Below are positions 1-6,139 of a stretch of 6,139 bases of DNA, one piece after another. A program made the position numbers and the translations under genes. The stretch's first letter is position 1. Each line of letters starts with the position of its first letter. Origin of the DNA: an uncultured Sulfurovum sp. (lineage in GTDB: Bacteria; Campylobacterota; Campylobacteria; Campylobacterales; Sulfurovaceae); the NCBI GenBank assembly GCA_902727905.1, contig CACVAR010000169.1:1-6139 (forward strand), in the 5' to 3' direction. Below the pieces are notes generated by a model that did no database searches, was not told the DNA's origin, and saw nothing but the letters and a program-made list of their open reading frames with translations.

Positions 1-867
1 CTTTCAAAACCTATTGATGTTGTGGAGTTAAGATTTAAAGTAAGTAACCTTTTAAAATTAAAAAAATTTAATGACCTACAACAACACTTTAACCAACGAC
101 TGGAAGAAGAAGTTGCTAAAAAAGAGAAACAACTTAAACAATTTGTACAAATAGAACAAGAACTTCAAATGGCTCGTGAAATTCAACAACATCTTATTCC
201 TAAAAGTTATCCTTCTTCTGAAAAACTAGATGTCTATGGTTCATGTGTATCAGCTTCAGAAGTTGGAGGCGATTACCTTGATGTCTTTAAAACTGAATCT
301 AATAAACATACTGTTTTTGTGATGGCTGATGTTTCAGGACATGGTTTTGCTTCAGCACTGGTTTCGATGCAATTTCGCTCTCTTGCGAGAATGGAACTTA
401 TGAAAGGAAGTGATGACCTTGGAAAAGAAATAGAAAGAATCAATACCGTTTTTTCTAATGATAACCAAGAAGGAAGCATGTTTATTACTGCCCTATTTCT
501 TCGTTTGAATCATGAAACAAATATTATAGAGTCAGTTAATGCTGGTCACTTCGACCCATTAGGTCAGCCTACACTTATACATTCAGATGCAACAAAAGGT
601 ATTCCTTTAGGTATACAAGGAAATCTACCCTATGGTGTAGTTTCTGCTCCTTTTAAAAGTGGAGACTCTCTGCTACTTTATACTGATGGTATTTTTGAAT
701 GTGAAAATGATAAAGGTGAAATGTATGGAGATCGTTTTAATGAACAATATGAGATGCTAAAAAGTTTTAATCCTAAAACACAGGTTGAGATTATTTTAGA
801 AAGTTTTCATGAATTTATTAAAAAACAAACCGATGATGTAACTATTCTTGCTATTCAATCAAAATAA
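1..867 (+). CDS. Response regulator with SpoIIE/RsbU-type PP2C serine phosphatase output domain (5' partial)
   Basis: The reading frame is open from base 1 to a TAA at 865-867, giving 288 visible residues. The first codons read LSKPIDVVELRFKVSNLL, the typical end of a receiver domain (conserved Lys3-Pro4, then the last helix), so the gene begins outside the window and the in-frame GTG at 22 is not its start. A charged helical linker, probably a coiled coil (about residues 27-60), ends in AREIQQHLIP, the usual lead-in to a SpoIIE/RsbU PP2C domain. That domain fills the rest: GGD (metal-binding Asp91), ADVSGHG (Asp110), NAGH (180-183), YTDGIFE (Asp229) and DDVT (Asp278-279). All expected metal-binding acidic residues are present, so it should be active. 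Such proteins dephosphorylate phosphoserine/threonine on anti-sigma-factor antagonist (STAS) proteins when the receiver is phosphorylated; the substrate here is unknown. The protein ends directly after the PP2C fold, with no attached anti-sigma kinase domain. It is cytoplasmic. Confidence 0.93.
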   Translation, partial: LSKPIDVVELRFKVSNLLKLKKFNDLQQHFNQRLEEEVAKKEKQLKQFVQIEQELQMAREIQQHLIPKSYPSSEKLDVYGSCVSASEVGGDYLDVFKTESNKHTVFVMADVSGHGFASALVSMQFRSLARMELMKGSDDLGKEIERINTVFSNDNQEGSMFITALFLRLNHETNIIESVNAGHFDPLGQPTLIHSDATKGIPLGIQGNLPYGVVSAPFKSGDSLLLYTDGIFECENDKGEMYGDRFNEQYEMLKSFNPKTQVEIILESFHEFIKKQTDDVTILAIQSK

Positions 868-873
868 TATACT

Positions 874-905
874 TATAAGGTACTCAAAAGATCACGTACC
901 TTATA
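874..905. terminator. Inverted repeat, probable bidirectional terminator between convergent genes
   Basis: TATAAGGTAC (874-883) and GTACCTTATA (896-905) are perfect 10-bp inverted repeats around a 12-base loop. The hairpin starts 6 bases after the phosphatase stop codon and lies 17 bases beyond the kinase stop codon. On the + strand it is followed by a T-rich stretch (TTAGATATTTTT); on the minus strand by AGTATATTATTTT. The T tracts are interrupted and the stem has only four G-C pairs, so as an intrinsic terminator it is moderate. Its position at the junction of two converging genes supports a role for both strands. Confidence 0.6.
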
Positions 906-922
906 TTAGATATTTTTACTCT

Positions 923-3817
923 CTACCCATTTAACTTATCAATAATTTCTTGACTGTTCTCAGAGAGAAACTTAACCTCTTGTTCTAACTCTTTAATTAA
1001 AGAGGCATAATCCATTTCTTTCTTATCTTGCGCACTGTATTCTACTGTTTCACATAGCTTACTCATGTTAGCAAACTTCAAAGACATGGCTGTACCACGT
1101 AAGGCATGTGCTTTTTGAGATAGCTTCTCTTTATTATCTGCTTTCTCAGCTTCTATTAGCTCTTCAACATTTTCTAAAGCTGGTGCTAAAAAGCTTTCAA
1201 AAAGACGAACAATAATGGGAACACTAAACTGAAGCGAATTTTTTGCTTCTATCAAAGAGTTTACAAATACATCAATATCTAAACTACTTGGATTCAATCC
1301 TTCTTCATTTACCTTACTACTTTTCATTGTAACTTCTCCTTCTTGACTATTCGTTGATAGAGACTTATACTTCATTAAAAGAACATTCAATTCATCTGGA
1401 TCAATAGGCTTTGAAATATAATCATCCATGCCTTGTGCTAAGTAACGTTCTTTATCCCCTTCAAGTGCATTCGCTGTTAAAGCAATAATAGGGATATCAA
1501 TATTTTTAGCTCTTATCGCTCTGGTTGCATCCGTACCATTCATTACAGGCATATTGATATCCATAAAAATAAGGTCATAACTCTTTACACTTACACTCTC
1601 AACAGCTTCTTGACCATTATAAGCAAAGTCAGGTGTAATAGCATATTCACTTAACATTTCTTCAATTAAAATACGATTCAAAGGGTAATCTTCAGCGACT
1701 AAAACCTGTAGACTTAAGGGTTCTTTTTCACCTGAATCATTCAAAATATCACCTTGAACATTATAATCTAAGATTGCATTATAGAGAATAGAAGGTGCTT
1801 CATCATACATGCCAATATGATAAAGAATATTCTCCTCGTTGGCTATATGATGCGCTTCATTAGATTCATCTATTAGGATAATTTTTGATGAAATTCTTGA
1901 TAAAGCACGATGTTGACGATAATTAAAACTAATAATAATATTGCTATCACTTACTTCATCATATAAAATATCTTCAAAAGAACAAGTAATAAAATCTAAT
2001 TTAAAATGTTTTAGTTGTCTAAGTACATCATCATAAATTTTTTCGTCATAATCTAAGACATAAATTGGTGTATACCTCATTTGGCTTGCCAAAGTACTAT
2101 CTGAGTCTGACACTTCAAGTTCTAATTCAAAGAAGAAACGGCTTCCTTTACCTTCAGTACTTTCAAGCTCTAGTTTAGACCCCATAAGTTCACATAAAGA
2201 AGATCCAATGCTTAGCCCTAACCCTGTTCCACCAAAATTACGAGTAGTACTATTATCTGCTTGGATAAATGACTTAAAAATACTCTCCTGTCTCTCTTTA
2301 GGAATACCAATACCCGTATCCTGAACTGAGAACATGATTGTCTCTTTATTATTTATTTTACTAACGGATCTTATACACAGTTCAACTGTTCCATTGGCTG
2401 GAGTAAATTTAATAGCATTATTAATTAAATTCGTTAAAATCTGAATGACGCGTAGACGATCCATAATCAAACATTCACTAATAGCTGAGTCAATATTAAT
2501 AATAAAAGATATCTCTTTTTGAGCTGCCTGAGACTTAAAAATATGCATAGAGTTTCGTATGTCAACAAATGGATTTGTTTCAACTAAATCTAACTCAAGA
2601 TGTCCACTCTCAATTTTAGAAAAATCCAAAATATCATTTACAATTTGAAGTAAAATAGAAGTTGAACCTTGTATATACTGTGTGAACTGCTTCTGTTTTG
2701 GTGTTAAATCACTTTTAGATAGTAAGTTTGTAAATCCAACAATACCATTCATTGGGGTACGAATTTCATGACTCATATTTGCCATAAATTGTGATTTTGC
2801 TTTTTCTGAAGCTTCTGCCATTTCACGTGAATACTCAAGCTCTGTAATATCGGTAAAACTAACAATAATAAAGTTTTTATCTTCAAATTCAACTGATTTT
2901 AAATGTACTGAAAAAATTCGTTCAAGATTATACATATCTTTAATCAGTACTTTATGCTGTTTGTTTGGATTGAAAAAAACATCTTCAGTCCAATGCTTAT
3001 CAGCAGTTGTAGCTTTAACATAACCTTCTTTTTCAATAAAAAGTTCACAAATAGAATGATGTTCTTTTTTAAATTCTGAAGTAGAATTAAATCCAAAAGT
3101 TTCAAAAAACTTTTGGTTAGCGTCTAAAAGTCCATCTCGATTGGCTGTAAAAACAATATTCTCTTGATCATTAAAAAGCATCTGATTATATTCACGCTCT
3201 TGTTTGAGTTTTCTTTCAGCTTCAACTCTTTTGGTGATATCATTTCGTACAGCAATATATTCTAGTACATTACCACTATTATCCATCAAAGGAAAAATAG
3301 TAGCATACACATAATAACTCTCACCACTTTTAGTTCTGTTTCTAATTTGACCTCGCCAAATTTTATTTGATTTCAAAGTATGCCAAAGGTCTTTAAAAAT
3401 TGCAGAATCAGTTTTAGGATGTCTAACAATGTTATGAGGAGAACCAATAAGCTCCTCTCTTGTAAACCCTGAGGTTTCAACAAATTTATCATTCATATAG
3501 GTGATAATTCCATTTTTATCACTTTTTGAAACCAAATAACTCGCATCAATCGCATCTAAATATTGTTCAAAAACTAATTTTTTTTCTACAATTTCATCTT
3601 TAAGTGTTAAATTATGCTTTTCAATGGTTTCATAAGCTTCTGTCAACTCATCTGTATTGGTTTTAATGGTATTTTCTAAAAAGTCCTTTTCTTTGTCTGA
3701 CTCTGTATAAGCATCATCCACGCGTGTAATTAACTTTTGTGTCATCTCATCTAAGGCATTGAAGTCAAACTCTTTACCATAGGCTTGTTTAAGTTGTCTC
3801 TTCAATAGCCTATTCAT
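923..3817 (-). CDS. Soluble hybrid histidine kinase: PAS-PAS-HisKA-HATPase-(degenerate REC)-REC-HPt
   Basis: A 964-residue cytoplasmic phosphorelay kinase with no visible transmembrane segment or signal peptide. Domains in order: a charged, helical N-terminus (1-85) starting MNRLLKRQLKQAYGKEF; PAS 1 (about 86-198), Aer-like, with NIVRHP and W-x-G-x-I-x-NR-x-K-x-G motifs; PAS 2 (about 208-326), ending SFTDITELE; HisKA (about 340-405) with FMANMSHEIRTPMNG, phosphoacceptor His350; HATPase (about 452-568) with N box NLINNAIKF (Asn467), G1 DTGIGI (500-505), F box and G2 GGTGLGL (529-535); a receiver-like segment (about 583-685) lacking the phosphorylatable Asp; an intact receiver (about 703-815) with Glu709/Asp710, phosphoacceptor Asp753 in FMDINMPVMNG, Thr781 and Lys803-Pro804; and an HPt domain (about 850-955) with His904 in AHALRGTA. 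All relay residues are intact. The ATG overlaps the FIST stop codon by one base and has a good ribosome binding site, so the start is firm. The partner is probably the FIST protein; the final receiver is unknown. Confidence 0.96.
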   Translation of the reverse strand: MNRLLKRQLKQAYGKEFDFNALDEMTQKLITRVDDAYTESDKEKDFLENTIKTNTDELTEAYETIEKHNLTLKDEIVEKKLVFEQYLDAIDASYLVSKSDKNGIITYMNDKFVETSGFTREELIGSPHNIVRHPKTDSAIFKDLWHTLKSNKIWRGQIRNRTKSGESYYVYATIFPLMDNSGNVLEYIAVRNDITKRVEAERKLKQEREYNQMLFNDQENIVFTANRDGLLDANQKFFETFGFNSTSEFKKEHHSICELFIEKEGYVKATTADKHWTEDVFFNPNKQHKVLIKDMYNLERIFSVHLKSVEFEDKNFIIVSFTDITELEYSREMAEASEKAKSQFMANMSHEIRTPMNGIVGFTNLLSKSDLTPKQKQFTQYIQGSTSILLQIVNDILDFSKIESGHLELDLVETNPFVDIRNSMHIFKSQAAQKEISFIINIDSAISECLIMDRLRVIQILTNLINNAIKFTPANGTVELCIRSVSKINNKETIMFSVQDTGIGIPKERQESIFKSFIQADNSTTRNFGGTGLGLSIGSSLCELMGSKLELESTEGKGSRFFFELELEVSDSDSTLASQMRYTPIYVLDYDEKIYDDVLRQLKHFKLDFITCSFEDILYDEVSDSNIIISFNYRQHRALSRISSKIILIDESNEAHHIANEENILYHIGMYDEAPSILYNAILDYNVQGDILNDSGEKEPLSLQVLVAEDYPLNRILIEEMLSEYAITPDFAYNGQEAVESVSVKSYDLIFMDINMPVMNGTDATRAIRAKNIDIPIIALTANALEGDKERYLAQGMDDYISKPIDPDELNVLLMKYKSLSTNSQEGEVTMKSSKVNEEGLNPSSLDIDVFVNSLIEAKNSLQFSVPIIVRLFESFLAPALENVEELIEAEKADNKEKLSQKAHALRGTAMSLKFANMSKLCETVEYSAQDKKEMDYASLIKELEQEVKFLSENSQEIIDKLNG

Positions 3818-4953
3818 TATTGTTCCTCGTAAATAACCGTTAATGTCATAGTTTGATTATGCAAAGAACAAGAAGTTAACTCACTAGAAAAAGGAGCTAA
3901 CTCTCCATAAGAATAAAAACCTACCAACTGTACATTTTCACCAAGTGTTTCACCAATGCTTTCTAACTCTTCATCTGTTAACTGCTTAAGCACCAGTCTT
4001 CTACCAACACAAGAGACAACTAGACCTAAAGCACTCTTGTCATTTATTTTGTTAATCTGTTGCGCTGCTATCTCAGAGCCATCAATAAGCCCATCAATAT
4101 TTGTTTTCATTAATCTAGCTAAATATCCCTCGGGAACATCTCCTGCAAATGTTAAAGATTTCTCTTCTTCATCTATCGCCAAAATAGTTCGAATAATTGC
4201 TTCAGCGTCATTATCTTTCTTAATACTAGCAGGGAAATTCAAAGCCGATCCAGGTAAATCTTTAGCATAAACACCTAAGTACTTTTTATAAAGATCTAGG
4301 GCTGGTTCACCATCAATTTCATAAACAACATTATTGGTTGACTTAGTAATTCTTCGGAAAACACCAAACTCATCCCATCCAGCATAACAACCACTTTCAA
4401 CTACGACACTTTCACCATAGAAACCAACAGCAACAACTCTGTTTTGCGTTACTTCATTATTTGCCACAACCCATGTCTCAGCAAAATCTGTACCATCTCC
4501 AGCTAGACCACCTGTACTTGAAACCTTCTTGTCAACAGCTTCATTAATACCTTCAGCTAAGAAAGAACCATTCATATTCAATCCATCAGATAATACAAAG
4601 ACATGTTTTAAATTCTCTTTTGGAAGTGACTCAACTAAAGCTTTTGTTAATAACTTTTGATCATCTTCAGCTGTAAAATCTTTAGTTGCGACCTTAACAT
4701 ATCCACTTTCCAAATCAACAGCCGTACCAACAATAGATGCTGTACTAATTTCTTCTCCTAAAATATTACCACTAGATGAACATCCAACAAGCTCTGCATT
4801 AGGATAACTTGTTTGTAAACTCTCTAAATACTCTTTACCTTTAATGCTTTCTCTATCTCCAAAAAGAAAAACAATGTCTGTACTGTTCTTATCTAAAATA
4901 TTCTCTTCTATTTGCCATTCATTATTTTTATATTCAAGTGTATCAATTGTCAT
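3817..4953 (-). CDS. FIST (N and C) domain sensory protein
   Basis: A complete 378-residue cytoplasmic protein made almost wholly of FIST_N followed by FIST_C. Family signatures visible are AELVGCSSSGNILGEE (53-68), the Gly-rich VSSTGGLAGDG (144-154), EPALDLYKKYLG (216-227) at the start of FIST_C, LVVSCVGRR (311-319), LVGFYSYGELAP (343-354) and the closing SLHNQTMTLTVI (363-374). FIST domains are proposed, mainly from comparative genomics, to bind small ligands such as amino acids and feed signalling proteins. This one has no output domain, so it should act through a partner; the kinase that overlaps its stop codon by one base is the obvious candidate. The start is firm: the ATG at 4953-4951 has AAAGG six bases upstream, and an in-frame TAA at 4965-4963 rules out a longer protein. 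No signal peptide or membrane segment is seen. The ligand cannot be read from the sequence. Confidence 0.95.
   Translation of the reverse strand: MTIDTLEYKNNEWQIEENILDKNSTDIVFLFGDRESIKGKEYLESLQTSYPNAELVGCSSSGNILGEEISTASIVGTAVDLESGYVKVATKDFTAEDDQKLLTKALVESLPKENLKHVFVLSDGLNMNGSFLAEGINEAVDKKVSSTGGLAGDGTDFAETWVVANNEVTQNRVVAVGFYGESVVVESGCYAGWDEFGVFRRITKSTNNVVYEIDGEPALDLYKKYLGVYAKDLPGSALNFPASIKKDNDAEAIIRTILAIDEEEKSLTFAGDVPEGYLARLMKTNIDGLIDGSEIAAQQINKINDKSALGLVVSCVGRRLVLKQLTDEELESIGETLGENVQLVGFYSYGELAPFSSELTSCSLHNQTMTLTVIYEEQ
3823..3828 (-). promoter_or_regulatory. Ribosome binding site of the hybrid kinase, inside the FIST gene
   Basis: On the minus strand GAGGAA lies within the last codons of the FIST gene (Glu-Glu-Gln-stop). 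Seven bases separate GAGG from the kinase ATG (3817-3815). The FIST stop TAA (3819-3817) and this ATG share base 3817, giving TAATG. The arrangement fits translational coupling or reinitiation and fixes the kinase start. Confidence 0.75.
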
Positions 4954-4959
4954 TTTATG

Positions 4960-4964
4960 CCTTT
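4960..4964 (-). promoter_or_regulatory. Ribosome binding site of the FIST gene
   Basis: AAAGG on the minus strand lies six bases before the ATG at 4953-4951, within the 39-base gap after pgi. An in-frame stop overlaps the upstream side of this site, so it supports this ATG as the only start. Confidence 0.65.
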
Positions 4965-4992
4965 AAATTCTATAATTTATAATTCTTTTTTA

Positions 4993-6139
4993 CTATTTAG
5001 TTAATTTCTTCTTTAAAATAATTTTACCCTCTTCAACACCAGGCTGGTCATAAGTATTTACATCTATAAGTTCACCTACTAAAGAAGTTAATAGTTCATA
5101 GTAATACATTAACCCACCAATGCTCTCTTCATTTACTTGCTCAATTACAATTTCATCTAAAGGAATATCTCCCTTATTTTGTAAAGACTCCATTACTGAA
5201 TTACATTGTAGATTAATGAGTTCATGAAAAGCCACACCATTAACATTATCCAATGCTTCTAAGTATGGTAAAGTAATAGGAGGTATGTACATTTCATGCT
5301 CAAAATCTTTGATTTTAATAAAAGTAACTGACTTATCTCTAGTACCTTCCATAATTAGCTGTAAAAATGAATGTTGATCTTTAGGTCCAATTAAACCAAT
5401 GGGTGTCATGCCAACATTAAAAGTACTATGACGCTGCTCTTTTCCTAAACTTTCTCCCCAAAGCTGTACATACCATTCAGAGAAATATTTAAGTGTATCA
5501 GAGTAAGCAAAGAGACAATTTATATTGTAAGTCGTATGATTTTTCGCATAAAAAACAGCTTTTTCTATAAGTGAAGTATGTAAATGACCATTCTCAAAGA
5601 AGCTCTCTTTAACATCTTTAGCCCCTTTTAAAAGACTTGTAATATCTACACCCACTAAAGCTAAAGGTAAAAGTCCAACTACTGAAAGAACAGAAAATCT
5701 TCCTCCTACATTTTCAGGTAAATAAAATACTTTAGAACCTAAATCTTTTGCAAACTTATCTAAATTTGAATCTTTATCCGTAATAAAAGTGTAGTTCTCT
5801 TTATGAGGTCTAGGAGCAAATACATATTTAAAAATCGAAATTGTCTCAACTGTCCCACCTGACTTAGAAATAATCAAGAAATGTGCTTTATCCATGTCAA
5901 TAGCAGAAAGGTTAGCAGCAATATTAATAGGATCGGTACTTTCAAAAAAGTGTAATTGTCTTTTTGGTGTTTTAATAGGTTTTAAAAACTCATCAATTGC
6001 TTTTGCACCGAGTGAACTACCACCAATACCAAGTACAACAATATGCTCAATATTTTCATCAAAGTTCTCTACATAATTTAAAATCTCAGAAATATCTTGG
6101 TCAGGAAGTTTATAGTAACCAATTGTCTCTGATTCTTTT
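4993..6139 (-). CDS. pgi: Glucose-6-phosphate isomerase (5' partial)
   Basis: Interconverts glucose 6-phosphate and fructose 6-phosphate in glycolysis/gluconeogenesis in the cytoplasm. The frame is open from the right edge to a TAG at 4993-4995, giving 381 visible residues; the start lies outside the window. The Met codon at 5895-5893 is internal, because the 81 residues before it include the conserved IVVLGIGGSSLGAKAI segment. Visible motifs (numbered from the first visible residue) are GIGGSSLG (37-44), phosphate-binding SKSGGTVET (91-99), PGI signature 1 NVGGRFSVLSVVG (143-155), catalytic Glu229 in QLWGESLGKE, catalytic His256 in DQHSF, and signature 2 YDQPGVEEGK (363-372) with catalytic Lys372. 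All catalytic residues are present, so it should be active. This is the short, roughly 400-residue form found in Campylobacterota, not the roughly 550-residue E. coli type, so perhaps some 20 residues are missing. It lies 39 bases upstream of the FIST gene on the same strand and may share a transcript with it. Confidence 0.97.
   Translation of the reverse strand, partial: KESETIGYYKLPDQDISEILNYVENFDENIEHIVVLGIGGSSLGAKAIDEFLKPIKTPKRQLHFFESTDPINIAANLSAIDMDKAHFLIISKSGGTVETISIFKYVFAPRPHKENYTFITDKDSNLDKFAKDLGSKVFYLPENVGGRFSVLSVVGLLPLALVGVDITSLLKGAKDVKESFFENGHLHTSLIEKAVFYAKNHTTYNINCLFAYSDTLKYFSEWYVQLWGESLGKEQRHSTFNVGMTPIGLIGPKDQHSFLQLIMEGTRDKSVTFIKIKDFEHEMYIPPITLPYLEALDNVNGVAFHELINLQCNSVMESLQNKGDIPLDEIVIEQVNEESIGGLMYYYELLTSLVGELIDVNTYDQPGVEEGKIILKKKLTK

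Noticed and set aside
22..24. In-frame GTG as a possible start of the phosphatase gene
   Set aside because: The seven codons before it read LSKPIDV, the conserved end of a receiver domain, and no stop intervenes; the gene continues leftward out of the window.
273..479. Minus-strand open frame of 68 codons inside the phosphatase gene
   Set aside because: It lies antisense to well-conserved PP2C motifs, has no recognisable protein features, and is best explained as a shadow frame.
3956..4270. Plus-strand open frame of 104 codons inside the FIST gene
   Set aside because: It is antisense to the conserved FIST_C region; its Ser/Leu/Ile-rich composition is typical of the reverse complement of a real AT-rich gene.
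4969..4981. TATAAA/TATAGA on the minus strand as a -10 box for the FIST gene, and TATAAT on the + strand at 4971-4976
   Set aside because: The gap is nearly all A and T, so such hexamers occur by chance. No convincing -35 is seen, and the minus-strand candidates would leave almost no leader before the ribosome binding site.
5893..5895. ATG as the start of pgi
   Set aside because: The upstream frame stays open to the window edge and encodes essential PGI sequence (GIGGSSLG and the following strand), so this Met is internal.
5894..6076. Plus-strand open frame of 60 codons inside pgi
   Set aside because: It is antisense to the GIGGSSLG region of pgi, with no supporting domain.

Overview
The window is a strongly AT-rich stretch of bacterial chromosome. 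A short-form glucose-6-phosphate isomerase, PAS-rich soluble sensor kinases and A/T-biased codons suggest a Campylobacterota (epsilonproteobacterial) genome of the Sulfurimonas/Sulfurovum/Arcobacter kind. This assignment comes from recalled protein style, not from a marker gene. Coding density is very high: the only non-coding stretches are 55 bases (868-922) and 39 bases (4954-4992). I see no RNA genes, mobile elements, repeats arrays or CRISPR.

Layout. On the + strand, 1-867 is the 3' part of a response regulator whose output domain is a SpoIIE/RsbU-type PP2C phosphatase; its receiver domain is cut off by the left edge. It converges on a minus-strand series read from right to left: pgi (4993 to beyond the right edge, start missing), a FIST-domain sensory protein (3817-4953), and a 964-residue soluble hybrid histidine kinase (923-3817). 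The kinase has two PAS domains, a degenerate receiver, an intact receiver and an HPt domain. A 10-bp perfect inverted repeat (874-905) sits between the converging genes and probably terminates transcription in both directions.

How the genes may work together. The FIST gene and the kinase gene share one base (TAATG), so they are almost certainly translated together. The kinase has no transmembrane segment or periplasmic sensor. The likely model is that the cytoplasmic FIST protein binds a small ligand and passes the signal to the kinase, whose own PAS domains may add a second input. The kinase has a complete H-D-H phosphorelay (His350, Asp753, His904), so its last phosphoryl group should go to a separate receiver. 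The converging receiver-PP2C protein is the nearest candidate in view, but that pairing is inference. pgi is a core glycolysis/gluconeogenesis gene and is probably next to the module by operon drift, although cotranscription is possible.

Nothing here looks like an entirely new system. The most interesting item is the FIST/hybrid-kinase pair and its possible phosphatase-type output.
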